Shown here: positions 8,425 to 17,618 of the stretch, one piece after another
Layout: every line of letters starts with the position of its first letter
Numbering within the stretch: the first letter of the stretch is position 1
Assembly: GCF_002893625.1 (NCBI RefSeq)
Contig: NZ_PKMZ01000002.1
Span: 310,001 to 374,000 of the forward strand
Source of the DNA: Mangrovicella endophytica
GTDB lineage: Bacteria; Pseudomonadota; Alphaproteobacteria; Rhizobiales; Rhizobiaceae
Length of the DNA stretch: 64,000 nt
Reading direction: 5' to 3'
Translations under genes and position numbers: made by a program
The notes under the pieces: model-generated
What the model was told of the DNA's origin: nothing
What the model saw: only the letters and a program-made list of their open reading frames with translations
Database searches by the model: none

Positions 8425-9129
8425 ATGTCCGATACATCGATGTTCTCGCTCGATCCGGCACCGAAGGTGATCACCTTCGACTGCTACGGCACGCTGGTGC
8501 AGTGGTACGAGGTGCTCGAGCGGGAGATCGGCGCGACGCTGGCGCGGCTCGGTGCAAGAGAAGCCGACGCCTCCGCGATCCTCGACAGCTTCTCGGCCGA
8601 GGGCCGGCGCCTGACGGCGGAGAGACCGCACCGGCTCTACAAGGAGATCCTGCGCCTCGGCTTTGCCGCCGCCTTCCGCGAGCACGGCCTCGCCCCCGCT
8701 GCGGCGGAGATCGAGCGCATCGCCTCGTCGCCGATGACGATGGGACCGCATCCGGAGGTGCCCGACGCTTTGCGGCGGCTGCGCCAGCGCTACAAGCTGG
8801 CGATCTTCACGAACTCGGACGACGACCTCATCGCGCCGACGGTGGCGCGCATCGGCGTGCCCTTCGATTATGTCATCACCGCCGAACAGGCCGGAGCCTA
8901 CAAGCCGTCGCGGCAGCTGTTCGAATACGCGTACCGCCGAATGGGCGTGACGCCGGATGAGACGGTGCATGTGGCCATGGGCATGTACTGGGACATGAAG
9001 GCCCGCCACGAGCTCGGCCTGCGGGGCATCTGGGTGAACCGCCGCAGCGAAACCGGCAATCCGGACTGGCTGCCCTATGCCGAGGTGACGGATCTCGACG
9101 GGGCGGCGGCCCTGCTGCTGCCGGCCTGA
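8425..9129 (+). CDS. Haloacid dehalogenase, type II
   Basis: 234 residues from ATG 8425. HAD motif I is TFDCYGTLVQW with the nucleophile Asp, motif II is FTNSDDD, and the motif III Lys is in AYKPS. The cap sequence and the FDYVITAEQAGAYKPS stretch match the L-2-haloacid dehalogenase (type II) branch, which releases halide from 2-haloalkanoates through an aspartyl-ester intermediate. In this family the physiological substrate is often another small phosphorylated or halogenated acid, so the exact reaction is not certain. It is a single gene with a weak ribosome site. Confidence 0.85.
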   Translation: MSDTSMFSLDPAPKVITFDCYGTLVQWYEVLEREIGATLARLGAREADASAILDSFSAEGRRLTAERPHRLYKEILRLGFAAAFREHGLAPAAAEIERIASSPMTMGPHPEVPDALRRLRQRYKLAIFTNSDDDLIAPTVARIGVPFDYVITAEQAGAYKPSRQLFEYAYRRMGVTPDETVHVAMGMYWDMKARHELGLRGIWVNRRSETGNPDWLPYAEVTDLDGAAALLLPA

Positions 9130-9165
9130 CAGCCCGGCTCGGGAGCGCACGGCAGTGAAGCGGGC

Positions 9166-9197
9166 AAGAAAAAAGCCGGGCTCGCAAGAACCCGGCT
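9166..9197 (-). terminator. Rho-independent terminator, minus strand
   Basis: AGCCGGG / CCCGGCT is a perfect 7-bp stem around a 10-nt loop. On the minus strand it is followed by six T (complement of 9169-9174) and then CTT. On the plus strand there is no T run after the stem, so it terminates leftward transcription. No protein gene lies upstream on that strand, which is the main support for the sRNA. Confidence 0.75.
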
Positions 9198-9286
9198 GAA
9201 AAGTAAGGGGCTTCCAGAGGAAGCAAACCCTTGGGAGGAAACAGCCGGCGGGCGAAAGGGAGGAGGTATCCGCCGCAACCGACTGA
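9168..9286 (-). ncRNA. Probable small RNA with anti-Shine-Dalgarno loops (cuckoo-like)
   Basis: Read on the minus strand, the gap after the dehalogenase gene holds a compact set of RNA signals. TATGAT (complement of 9292-9297) can serve as a -10. GGCGG...CCGCC encloses CCTCCTCCC (9258-9266). A second CCTCCC lies at 9233-9238, and GCTTCC-TCT-GGAAGC is a perfect hairpin (9210-9224). It ends with a terminator at 9166-9197. C-rich anti-SD motifs displayed in hairpin loops are the hallmark of the cuckoo-type sRNAs of alphaproteobacteria, which bind ribosome sites of target mRNAs. No convincing -35 was seen, so the 5' end is approximate. Confidence 0.5.
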
Positions 9287-9297
9287 TGATCATCATA

Positions 9298-9812
9298 CCT
9301 TTTCGCAGCTGCGTAACCATCTGAGATCTGCACATGCCAGCCATGCGCCAGGTGCATGCCGAAACGCAGGGCGACGGGCGGCGACGCCGGAGCTGACGGT
9401 GTCGGCTGATGCGTCGAGGGTAGCCGCTTTGCGAATTTTGAATAGGTGCGCTGCAACGAACGGTTGCCGACCGTGTCCTTGGCCCAAGCCGGCATCGAAG
9501 CGCCGCGGCCGCTCGGCCTGGCGAAGCAACGAAGTACAGCCGATCGCGTTACATGATGGCGTAAACGTCGCCGAAAATGGCGGATTCAGACAAGCATAGG
9601 CTCGCCGCTGCAACGGAAACAATCCGTCTGCCGCAGCGGTGGCGGCGTATTGACAAAGCTTGCCCGACGCTGGCGCAAGCAAGCCGATTTTCCTTTCGAT
9701 CTCATGCAGTTGCTCGGCGGCACCATAGCTATTTTTCGTCGGTTGTAGGTTCTAAATCGGAGGTGGTACTTAAGCGAACATCTTGCGATTAACCAAAGGG
9801 CGAAGCAGAACA
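9298..9812. other. Non-coding gap between the sRNA and the GntR gene
   Basis: No open frame here has coding character. TTGACA near 9654 is a good -35 hexamer, but no matching -10 is visible at the right distance. CTTGC and GCAAG arms around 9659-9683 form a weak hairpin. AT-rich sequence around 9725-9790 probably holds the promoter of the GntR gene. No tRNA or repeat was recognised. Confidence 0.5.
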
Positions 9813-10526
9813 ATGTCGCTGGCGAGACAGTTCAACACGAGACCGCTCTACCAGCAGGTCGCGGACGAATTCATTTCCCGCATCGTCACCGGCACCTGGG
9901 TCCCCGGCCAGCCGATCGAGAACGAAGCGGACATTGCACGCTCGCTCGGGATCAGCCTCGGCACCGCGCGCAAGGCCTTCGACATCCTCGTCGACCTGAA
10001 GCTGCTCGATCGCCAGCAGGGCAAGGGCACGGTCGTCTCCGATCCGGAGTTCGGCCGCGCCGGCCACCGCTTCAGCAATATCTGCGACCGGCCCGGACGC
10101 CGGATCAGCGGCGAGATCACCATCATCGATCCGCGAATCGAGACCCCGTCGCCGCGCACGGCCGAGCTGCTCGAGATCAATGTGCGCACCCCCATCCTCG
10201 CCTTTGGCCGCATCCGCAGCCATGAGGGCCGTGTCTTCATGACCGAAGCGGTGCAGTTCCGCGTCGATTCGTCGGTGCACGCCATGACGCCCGCAGAGCT
10301 CGAGGCGGTGGCGCGGCGGCGGTGGGTCGGCAGCGATCTCGCCGTGCGCAAGCGCGAGACGGTGACGGTCGGCACCTGCGACGCGGAGGCGGCTGCGACG
10401 CTCAAGATTTCGGAAGGCACGCCGGTGCTGCGGCTGCAGCGGGTGATCCTCTCCTATCAGGAGCGGCCGCTGGAGGTGCGCGACGCCGTCTGCTACCTCG
10501 GCGACAATCTGCATTACGCCTGCTGA
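9813..10526 (+). CDS. GntR-family transcriptional regulator with UTRA domain
   Basis: 237 residues. The N-terminal winged helix (about 12-75) reads RPLYQQVADEFISRI, then IENEADIARSLGISLGTARKAF and GKGTVV, the standard GntR layout. The C-terminal half has the chorismate-lyase-like UTRA fold of the HutC/FarR branch, with TPILAFGRIR and ending LRLQRVILSYQERPLEVRDA. Such proteins bind small organic acids or sugars. The ligand and target are unknown; no metabolic partner lies beside it in the same direction. It converges with the MgtC gene. Confidence 0.88.
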   Translation: MSLARQFNTRPLYQQVADEFISRIVTGTWVPGQPIENEADIARSLGISLGTARKAFDILVDLKLLDRQQGKGTVVSDPEFGRAGHRFSNICDRPGRRISGEITIIDPRIETPSPRTAELLEINVRTPILAFGRIRSHEGRVFMTEAVQFRVDSSVHAMTPAELEAVARRRWVGSDLAVRKRETVTVGTCDAEAAATLKISEGTPVLRLQRVILSYQERPLEVRDAVCYLGDNLHYAC

Positions 10527-10560
10527 GCGTTCCGGACGCGCGGAGCTGTCGAAGCGCGGG

Positions 10561-11016
10561 TCAGAACAGCCAGCGCTTCAGGAGCTTGAGGCCGCGCAGC
10601 ACCAGCAGCGTCAGTACCACCGCCATGACGGAGAGGGTGAACTCGCCGAGCCCGCAGCCGACGCCGATGGCGCCGGCAAGCCAGAGCGAGGCGCCGGTGG
10701 TGAGGCCCCGGACGCTGCCGCGCCCATGCACGATCGCCCCGGCGCCTAGAAAGGCGACGCCGGTCGTGACCGCCTCGATCAGGCGCGTCGGGTCTGGCCG
10801 GATCAGATCCGCGTCGAAATTGCTCATCATCCTGATCGTCAAGAGCATGAACAGGCAGGCGCCGACACCGACCATCATGTGGGTGCGAAGCCCCGCGACC
10901 TTGTCTCCGGCCTCGCGCTCATAGCCGACGGCGCCGGTCAGCAGCAGCGCTGCCACCAGCCGAAGGGCCTGCACCGCGGCTGCATCGTCACCCAGCCAGT
11001 TCCAGACGTCCGCCAT
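10561..11016 (-). CDS. MgtC/SapB-family inner-membrane protein
   Basis: 151 residues from ATG 11016, preferred over ATG 11028 because GGAGG sits 5 nt before it. The conserved N-terminal MgtC core is clear: LLLTGAVGYEREAGDKVAGL, RTHMMVGVGACLFML, then VAFLGAGAIVHG and GLTTGASLWLAGAIGVGCG. Four to five hydrophobic helices are expected. There is no C-terminal ACT-like domain, so it is the short SapB type. The family is linked to growth at low Mg and to control of ATP synthase in pathogens; the role here is inferred only. It is divergent from the TerC gene. Confidence 0.88.
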   Translation of the reverse strand: MADVWNWLGDDAAAVQALRLVAALLLTGAVGYEREAGDKVAGLRTHMMVGVGACLFMLLTIRMMSNFDADLIRPDPTRLIEAVTTGVAFLGAGAIVHGRGSVRGLTTGASLWLAGAIGVGCGLGEFTLSVMAVVLTLLVLRGLKLLKRWLF

Positions 11017-11150
11017 GTATTCCTCCATGCCGCCGGCAGGTCATAGCATGCCGGACTGCACCGGGAAGGCAGCGCGACCGCTTGCCAGCTAAGCGCTCAC
11101 CTCTACTCTTAGCGCCGGCGCCGCAGGGGATGCGGCCGGAGGCGGGGCGG

Positions 11151-11960
11151 ATGCTGGCAGAGCTTTTGACAATCGAGAACCTGACGACGCTCGTCGTCCT
11201 CACGGCGCTGGAAACGGTGCTCGGCTTCGACAACCTCCTCTACATCACCATCGAGGCCAAGCGCGTCGCACCCGACCGGCAGGCCTTCGTGCGGCGCTGG
11301 GGCATCATCCTCGCCATCGGCCTGCGGATCGTCCTGCTCTTCGTCGTCCTGCACATGATCGAGGCCTTCCAGGAGAGCTGGTTCGGCTTTGCGACCGAAT
11401 GGGCGCACGGATCCTTCTCCGGCCACAGCCTGATCGTTCTCGCGGGCGGCCTGTTCCTGATCTACACGGCGCTGAAGGAAATCCACCACATGCTGGCCGT
11501 GGAGCATGTGGGCGAGGGGCGCGCCACCGGGCCTGTGACGCGATCGGTGGCCTCGGCGATCACCTGGATTCTCCTGATGAACATCGTGTTCTCCTTCGAC
11601 ACGGTGCTCTCGGCGATCGCGCTCAGCCACAACTTCATCGTGATGGCTGCGGCGATCATCATCTCCGGCACGCTGATGGTGCTGCTCGCCGACGGCGTCG
11701 CGGCCTTCCTGCGCAAGAACCGGATGTATGAGGTGCTCGGCCTGTTCGTGCTGCTGCTCGTCGGCATCATGCTGACGGCGGAAGGCGGGCATCTCGCCCA
11801 TCTCGCCTTCTTCGGCTACGAGATCGAGCCGCTGCAGAAAGCGACCTTCTACTTCGTGCTGGCGGCGCTGGTGATCGTCGACGTGCTGCAGGGGCGCTAC
11901 CAGAAGAAGCTGCAGCTGGAGAAGGCGCGCGAGATCAACGATCCCGACGTCTCCACCTGA
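11151..11960 (+). CDS. TerC-family integral membrane protein
   Basis: 269 residues from ATG 11151 with GGAGG 8 nt upstream. The opening ENLTTLVVLTALETVLGFDNLLYI is the TerC signature, with Asp in GFDN. A second acidic motif, NIVFSFDTVLSAIALS, follows in the middle. About seven membrane helices are visible, ending in a basic tail QGRYQKKLQLEKAR. TerC proteins are implicated in metal (Mn) export or delivery to exported enzymes and in tellurite resistance in other bacteria. It is a single gene divergent from mgtC, which makes a metal-homeostasis theme plausible. Confidence 0.88.
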   Translation: MLAELLTIENLTTLVVLTALETVLGFDNLLYITIEAKRVAPDRQAFVRRWGIILAIGLRIVLLFVVLHMIEAFQESWFGFATEWAHGSFSGHSLIVLAGGLFLIYTALKEIHHMLAVEHVGEGRATGPVTRSVASAITWILLMNIVFSFDTVLSAIALSHNFIVMAAAIIISGTLMVLLADGVAAFLRKNRMYEVLGLFVLLLVGIMLTAEGGHLAHLAFFGYEIEPLQKATFYFVLAALVIVDVLQGRYQKKLQLEKAREINDPDVST

Positions 11961-12021
11961 CGGTCAGGCCGGTGGCGACGCGGTCGCGACGCTGCCGGAT
12001 CAAACGGCTGCGCCCGCCATC

Positions 12022-12969
12022 TCAGCCGCTGGCCGGCGGCGGGACGATGCGGTCGAGCCAGGCGAACAGGCCTGCGAGCGCCGGGCGGCGGAAGGCCTCG
12101 ATCTCGTTCAGCGTCTCGTGCCGCGCGCCGGCGGCGAGCTCAAGCGTGACATCGCGCAGGCCCTGATGGCGCAGGCGCCCGGCGAGCCGTTCCACCGCCG
12201 CTCCATAGCGGGTGGCAGGATCGGCGGTCCCGCCGAGGCAATGCACGGGCAGGCCGACCGGGAGCTTCGCCAAGCCGGCGTCGCTGCCGCCGGCAAAGAT
12301 CAGCGCGACGACATCCTCCATCATCGAGACGGTGGGCGCGAAGCCGCAGAGCGGATCGGCGATATAGGCGTCGACGGCGGCGGGATCGTGCGACAGCCAG
12401 TCGGCCATGGTGCGGCGCCCGGGGATCGAGCGGCCCCAGGCCTCGAAGGTGGCGCTCTGGACGATGCGGCTCGCGACATCCGAGCCCTTCAGCGCTCGCT
12501 CCACCCGTAAGGCAACGCGGGCGAGGCGCTCCTGCGCGCCGATATCGAAATTGGCGTTCCAGACGGCGAGGCCCGCCAGGCGCGGGCCGTGGCGCAGGGC
12601 GTGGTTCAGCGCGACGAGGCCGCCCATGGAGTGGCCGAAGACGACGACCGGCAGGTTCGGATGCTGTGCTTCGGCATGGAGCTGCACGGCGCGAGCATCC
12701 GCCAGCACTTTTGCGGCACCGTCGCGGCGGGCGAAGCGGCGCAGCGGCGCATCGGGCGCGACGGTGGAGCCATGACCGCGATGATCATGGGCATAGACGT
12801 GGAAGCCGCGTGCCGCGAGGAGGCCGGCAAAGACCTCGTACCGGCCGGCATGCTCGGCAAGGCCATGATGGATGAGGACGACCCCGCGCGGCGTCCCGTG
12901 CGCCGCGGCGTGGTAGAGGGCGAGCGCCGCGCCGGTCGGGCTGTCGAGGGTCGAGCGATGGTCGAACAC
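12022..12969 (-). CDS. Alpha/beta hydrolase, monoacylglycerol-lipase/lysophospholipase type
   Basis: 315 residues from a GTG at 12969, with GGAG 6 nt upstream. GVVLIHHGLAEHAGRYEVFA and YAHDHRGHGST are typical of the Hydrolase_4 (monoglyceride lipase) family. The nucleophile elbow is GHSMGG, and the catalytic His is likely in GARHETLNE near the end, with Asp in GGTADP. There is no signal peptide, so it is cytoplasmic and probably cleaves lysophospholipids or monoacylglycerols. It is divergent from the RNase T2 gene. Confidence 0.88.
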   Translation of the reverse strand: MFDHRSTLDSPTGAALALYHAAAHGTPRGVVLIHHGLAEHAGRYEVFAGLLAARGFHVYAHDHRGHGSTVAPDAPLRRFARRDGAAKVLADARAVQLHAEAQHPNLPVVVFGHSMGGLVALNHALRHGPRLAGLAVWNANFDIGAQERLARVALRVERALKGSDVASRIVQSATFEAWGRSIPGRRTMADWLSHDPAAVDAYIADPLCGFAPTVSMMEDVVALIFAGGSDAGLAKLPVGLPVHCLGGTADPATRYGAAVERLAGRLRHQGLRDVTLELAAGARHETLNEIEAFRRPALAGLFAWLDRIVPPPASG

Positions 12970-13125
12970 GGCTGGCTCCGAATGGCGGACGCGGCAGGTT
13001 GCGGGCTGCGGCTTCGAGATAGGACTGGTACAGGGGATCGCGCAATCGCCATGCCGGCGCGGAGTGCCGGTCGCGCAAAAGGCGGACCTGCCGACTCACA
13101 CGACGAGCGCGCAACGGAGACAGCC

Positions 13126-14331
13126 ATGCCGAAGACGAGGAGGGGCCGCGGCCTGATGCGACCGGTTCTGACGGCTGCGGTGCTCAGCGTCGCCACCATG
13201 TTCGCCGCGGTGGTTCCGGCTGCCGCGCAGATCGCCATGAGCGGGACCTTCGTCGCCGAGGCGTCCTGCCCGGCGCTGCAGTCGATCCGCCAGCAGACCA
13301 ATCCGGGTGCCGTGGCGACGGAAAGCGGCGCCCGCTACCGGCTTCTCGGCCGCAATGCCGATCCCGCCAGCCATTACCTCATCGAGATGCCGGGCGCAGA
13401 ACCGCCACGGCGTTGGGTTGCGATCGGCTGCGGGCGCGTCGCCGGCGATGCCGACGTGGCTTCGGCCGGCGCAGCGCGGCGGGCCGGGACCGAGGGTGCC
13501 TGGTCGCGGACCGCACCGGGACGCGCGCGCGACCAGGCGGCGCCCGGTCTGCCGGTGCCGAGCGAAGCCTGGGCCGGCGGCAGCGAACGGTCCGGAACAG
13601 CGACGGCAACGGGGTCCGGCGCGCGGTCCCGCGGCCTTCCGGAGGCGCCGTCGCAGGGCCGGGATCAGCCGCGAGGCGGCGGGCAGGCTCTTCTCCTCGC
13701 CGCCTCATGGCACGCGGCCTTCTGCGAAACGACGCCGCGGGCGCGGGACTGCCGCAGCGGCGGACGCGCCGACGGCTTTTCGCTGCATGGGCTGTGGCCG
13801 CAGCCGCGCTCCAACGAATTCTGCGGCGTGCCGGCGAGACTGGTGGCGGCCGACCGTTCCGGCCCGTGGCGGCAGCTGCCGGAGCCCGAGCTGAGCGCCC
13901 GGGTCCGCCGCGACCTCGACCGGGTGATGCCGGGCACGGTCGCCGAGCTGCACCGGCACGAATGGCTGCGGCACGGCACCTGCTACGGCGGCGACGCAAA
14001 CCGCTACTTCGCCGATGCGGTGGCGCTGATCGACGCGCTGAACGCCTCGCCGGTACGCGATCTCTTCCGGCGCGCGGTGGGCCAGCGCCTGGAGGCCCGT
14101 GCCGTGCAGAGCGCCTTCGACCGCGCCTTCGGGACCGGCGCCGGCGAAAGGGTGCGGCTCGCATGCGAGCGCGACGGTGGGCGCATGATCATCACCGAGC
14201 TGCAAATCGGCCTCGTGGGCCCCGCCAAGGCTGATGCCGGCCGGGCCGATCTCGCCGCGATGCTGCGGGCGGCCCGGCCGGAGCGGGGCGGCTGCCGCGG
14301 CGGCATCGTCGATCCCGCGGGGTTTCAGTAG
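13126..14331 (+). CDS. Secreted RNase T2-family endoribonuclease with a long N-terminal extension
   Basis: 401 residues from ATG 13126 (GGAG 7 nt before). A signal peptide runs to about residue 34 (LTAAVLSVATMFAAVVPAAAQ). The two T2 catalytic segments are DGFSLHGLWPQ and HEWLRHGTCYGG, each with its active-site His. Between the signal and the catalytic core lie about 180 residues. The second part (about 115-185) is rich in Gly, Ala, Arg, Ser and Pro and looks disordered, while the first (35-110) has a small Cys-containing conserved-looking domain. The enzyme should degrade RNA in the periplasm or outside. Bacterial T2 enzymes are usually about 250-270 residues, so the extension is unusual. Confidence 0.88.
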   Translation: MPKTRRGRGLMRPVLTAAVLSVATMFAAVVPAAAQIAMSGTFVAEASCPALQSIRQQTNPGAVATESGARYRLLGRNADPASHYLIEMPGAEPPRRWVAIGCGRVAGDADVASAGAARRAGTEGAWSRTAPGRARDQAAPGLPVPSEAWAGGSERSGTATATGSGARSRGLPEAPSQGRDQPRGGGQALLLAASWHAAFCETTPRARDCRSGGRADGFSLHGLWPQPRSNEFCGVPARLVAADRSGPWRQLPEPELSARVRRDLDRVMPGTVAELHRHEWLRHGTCYGGDANRYFADAVALIDALNASPVRDLFRRAVGQRLEARAVQSAFDRAFGTGAGERVRLACERDGGRMIITELQIGLVGPAKADAGRADLAAMLRAARPERGGCRGGIVDPAGFQ

Positions 14332-14600
14332 CCAAGCTTAAAGGCGCCGACGCCGAAAATCGGATCTTGCCGCTTCGTCGAACAGCATGCGCCGCGCCGC
14401 CGCAGCGGGCAGGCCGATGTCATCGTAGCAGGGACAGAGGGCGTACGCGTCGAACATCGAACCCTCATCAGGGCCGTCACATCGAGTGGGTTGATCCAGC
14501 AGCATCATATAACATATGAAGTTACGTGACCGGCCGGCGCACGAGAGGGATGCCTCCTTCGTGTGGCGCGGCCTGTGAGTTGCTTCGGAGAAGACCCTCA

Positions 14601-15509
14601 ATGCAGCACGACGCCATCATCATCGGCGGAAGCTTCGCCGGCCTGTCGGCCGCCATCTACATCGCGCGCGGCCGGCGCTCGGTCTGCGTGATCGACGGCG
14701 GGCGCCCGCGCAACCGCTTTGCGGCAGCCTCGCATGGCTTCTTCGGGCAGGACGGACAGGCGCCGCTGGAGATGATCGCGGCGGCGCGGGCACAGTTGCA
14801 GCTTTATCCGAGCGTGCGGATGGTGGACGGCGAGGCAGCGGCCGCGCATGCTCTCGACGGTGGCGGCTTCGACGTGACGCTGGCGGACGGCACGAGGCTG
14901 ACCGCGCGCAAGCTGGTGCTGGCCTTCGGCATTTCCGACGTCCTGCCGGAGGTGCCGGGTCTGGCGGAGCGCTGGGGCAAGAGCGTGCTCCACTGCCCCT
15001 ATTGCCATGGCTACGAATTCGCCGGGCGCCGCCTCGGTGTCCTGCAGACGATGCCGATGTCGGCGCACCAGGCGCAGCTCATCGCCGAATGGGGCCCGAC
15101 GACACTGTTTCTCAACGGCGGCGACAGACCGGATGCCGAGACGCTGGCTGTGCTGACGGCCCGCGGCATTGCCGTGGAGCCGGCGCCGGTTGTCATCCTG
15201 GACGGCAAGGGGGATAGCCTGTCCTGCCTGCGCCTCGCCGACGGCCGGACGATCCCGACGGAGGCGCTGTATGTCGCCGTCCCGACGCGGCTTAACAGCC
15301 CGATCGCCGAGCAGCTCGGCTGCGCCCTCGATGACGGGCCGCTCGGCCCGGTGATCCGAACCGATGCCTCGCGCCTGACCAGCGTGCCGGGCGTCTATGC
15401 CGCCGGCGACATCGCCCGCGTGCCCCATAGCGCCACCTTCGCGGCAGCGGACGGCGTTTGCGCCGGCACCTCGCTGCACCAGTCGCTGGTGTTCGGCGCG
15501 CCGGCGTGA
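14601..15509 (+). CDS. Thioredoxin-reductase-like FAD/NAD(P) oxidoreductase
   Basis: 302 residues from ATG 14601. The FAD loop is IIIGGSFAGLSAAIYIARG, the redox motif is CPYCHGYE (two Cys separated by PY), and the terminal FAD motif is GVYAAGDIARVPHS. The NADPH-side glycine motif is replaced by GVLQTMPMSAHQA, which is usual in the short thioredoxin-reductase-like proteins of proteobacteria. The protein partner is unknown, and no thioredoxin gene is nearby. The region 14332-14600 upstream has AT-rich sequence around 14505-14525 that may be its promoter. Confidence 0.85.
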   Translation: MQHDAIIIGGSFAGLSAAIYIARGRRSVCVIDGGRPRNRFAAASHGFFGQDGQAPLEMIAAARAQLQLYPSVRMVDGEAAAAHALDGGGFDVTLADGTRLTARKLVLAFGISDVLPEVPGLAERWGKSVLHCPYCHGYEFAGRRLGVLQTMPMSAHQAQLIAEWGPTTLFLNGGDRPDAETLAVLTARGIAVEPAPVVILDGKGDSLSCLRLADGRTIPTEALYVAVPTRLNSPIAEQLGCALDDGPLGPVIRTDASRLTSVPGVYAAGDIARVPHSATFAAADGVCAGTSLHQSLVFGAPA

Positions 15510-15730
15510 GGCTGTCGCAGCCGGGCGCGATCCATCGGCCGCCCGGCTGGCCGCTGTGTTGCCGCGAGGCGAACATGGCTGCGGCGACAGGCCTCGGTCC
15601 CGCTCGCCGCGTCCGAAGGCGTCAACCGGTAGGCGCTTGCGAGTCCGGCCGCGTCGGCGTTGAAGCCGGCGCTCCGATGGCTTAGACACGGCGCAACTTC
15701 ACCCATCCGATCCGGAGTAGCTTGCGCCCC

Positions 15731-17380
15731 ATGGCTCGCCAGTTCATCTACCATATGTCCGGCCTGACCAAGGCCTATGGCAACAAGAAGGTCCTCGAGG
15801 ACATCCATCTGTCCTTCTATCCCGACGCCAAGATCGGCATCCTCGGCCCGAACGGCGCCGGTAAGTCGACGCTCCTGAAGATCATGGCCGGCGTCGACAA
15901 GGACTACACCGGCGAGGCCTGGGCGGCCGAGGGCGCCACCGTCGGCTATCTCGCGCAGGAGCCCAAGCTCGACGAGACGAAGACGGTCTTCGAGAACGTC
16001 ATGGAAGGCGTCGCCGACAAGAAGGCGATCCTCGACCGCTACAATGAGCTGATGATGAACTACTCCGACGAGACGGCGGAGGAGGGCGCCAAGCTCCAGG
16101 ACATCATCGACGCGCAGAATCTGTGGGATCTCGAGCCGCAGGTCGAAATGGCGATGGACGCGCTGCGCTGCCCGCCGGGCGACGCCGCCATCGCGCCGCT
16201 CTCGGGCGGCGAGAAGCGCCGCGTGGCGCTCTGCAAGCTGCTCTTGTCCAAGCCCGACATTCTGCTCCTCGACGAGCCGACGAACCATCTCGACGCCGAG
16301 ACCATCCTGTGGCTCGAGAAGCACCTGCGCGACTACGAGGGCTCGGTGCTGATGGTCACCCACGACCGCTACTTCCTCGACAACGTCACCGGCTGGATCC
16401 TCGAGCTCGACCGCGGCCGCGGCGTTCCCTATGAGGGCAACTACTCCGTCTATCTCGACAAGAAGGCCAAGCGCATGGCCCAGGAGGGCCGTGAGGACGA
16501 TGCCCGCATGCGCGCCATCTCGCGCGAGCGCGAGTGGATCCAGCAGGGCGCCAAGGCGCGGCAGACCAAGTCGAAGGCCCGCATCAAGGCCTATAACGAA
16601 CTGGTCGAGCTGGCCGAGAACCGGAAGCCCGCGGACGGCAAGATCGTCATCCCGACCGGCGAGCGCCTCGGCAACAAGGTGATCGAGGTCGAGAACCTGA
16701 CCAAGAGCTATGGCGACCGGGTGCTGATCGAGAACCTGTCGTTCAAGCTGCCGGCCGGCGGCATCGTCGGCATCATCGGTCCGAACGGCGCCGGCAAGTC
16801 GACCCTGTTCAAGATGCTGACCGGGCAGGAGAAGCCCGACAGCGGCACGGTCTCGATCGGCGAGACCGTCGACCTCGGCTATGTCGACCAGAGCCGCGAC
16901 CATCTGGAGCCCAACCACACGGTGTGGGAGGAGATCTCCGGCGGCGTCGACATCATGAAGCTCGGCAAGTACGAGATGAACAGCAGAGCCTATGTCGGCA
17001 ACTTCAACTTCAAGGGGCCAAACCAGCAGCAGAAGGTGGGCACGCTCTCCGGCGGCCAGCGCAATCGCGTGCACCTCGCCAAGATGCTGAAGTCGGGCTC
17101 CAACGTCATCCTGCTCGACGAGCCGACCAACGACCTCGACACCGAGACGCTGACGGCGCTGGAGGACGCGCTGGAGGAGTATGCCGGCTGCGCCGTGGTG
17201 ATCAGCCACGACCGCATGTTCCTGGACCGGCTGGCGACGCACATCCTAGCCTTCGAAGGCGACAGCCACGTCGAGTGGTTCGAGGGCAATTTCGAGGATT
17301 ACGAGCAGGACAAGATCCGGCGCCTCGGACCGGAATCGGTCAACCCGAAGCGCCCGACCTACAAGCGCCTGACGCGCTGA
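15731..17380 (+). CDS. ettA: Energy-dependent translational throttle protein EttA (ABC-F ATPase)
   Basis: 549 residues from ATG 15731. There are two ABC ATPase domains with Walker A GPNGAGKSTLLK (about residue 39) and GPNGAGKSTLFK (about 353). The signatures are LSGGEKRRVAL and LSGGQRNRVHL, with Walker B ILLLDEPTNHLD and ILLDEPTNDLD. The linker between the domains is the ABC-F P-site tRNA interaction motif (about 240-300, rich in Lys, Arg and Glu). The start MARQFIYHMSGLTKAYG and the length identify EttA rather than Uup. It binds the ribosomal E site and gates the first elongation step by ATP/ADP ratio. It is monocistronic. Confidence 0.95.
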   Translation: MARQFIYHMSGLTKAYGNKKVLEDIHLSFYPDAKIGILGPNGAGKSTLLKIMAGVDKDYTGEAWAAEGATVGYLAQEPKLDETKTVFENVMEGVADKKAILDRYNELMMNYSDETAEEGAKLQDIIDAQNLWDLEPQVEMAMDALRCPPGDAAIAPLSGGEKRRVALCKLLLSKPDILLLDEPTNHLDAETILWLEKHLRDYEGSVLMVTHDRYFLDNVTGWILELDRGRGVPYEGNYSVYLDKKAKRMAQEGREDDARMRAISREREWIQQGAKARQTKSKARIKAYNELVELAENRKPADGKIVIPTGERLGNKVIEVENLTKSYGDRVLIENLSFKLPAGGIVGIIGPNGAGKSTLFKMLTGQEKPDSGTVSIGETVDLGYVDQSRDHLEPNHTVWEEISGGVDIMKLGKYEMNSRAYVGNFNFKGPNQQQKVGTLSGGQRNRVHLAKMLKSGSNVILLDEPTNDLDTETLTALEDALEEYAGCAVVISHDRMFLDRLATHILAFEGDSHVEWFEGNFEDYEQDKIRRLGPESVNPKRPTYKRLTR

Positions 17381-17618
17381 CGCATCTGCGGCGTCGGGAA
17401 CAACCCGGCGCCGCCAATGCCTGACCGCAGCGTCCGCATCGCTCGACGGCGGAATGCATCTTCGGGGCGGACAGGTGCGCAACGAATATGTCGCCGGGCA
17501 ATCAATGAGCGATCACATTTTGCAACGAGGAGCGGCAGGAGAGAAGATTTTCACGGGAAGGCATCTATAACGGTCGAGACTCTCAACTGAACGCTACGAC
17601 CGGAATTCCGGCAGACGC

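Noticed and set aside
9298-9682. 129-residue minus-strand open frame before the GntR gene
   Set aside because: No ribosome site, no recognisable domain, and composition unlike neighbouring proteins.
14338-14601. 87-residue minus-strand open frame between RNase T2 and the flavoprotein
   Set aside because: No ribosome site or recognised family, and it covers the probable promoter of the flavoprotein gene.
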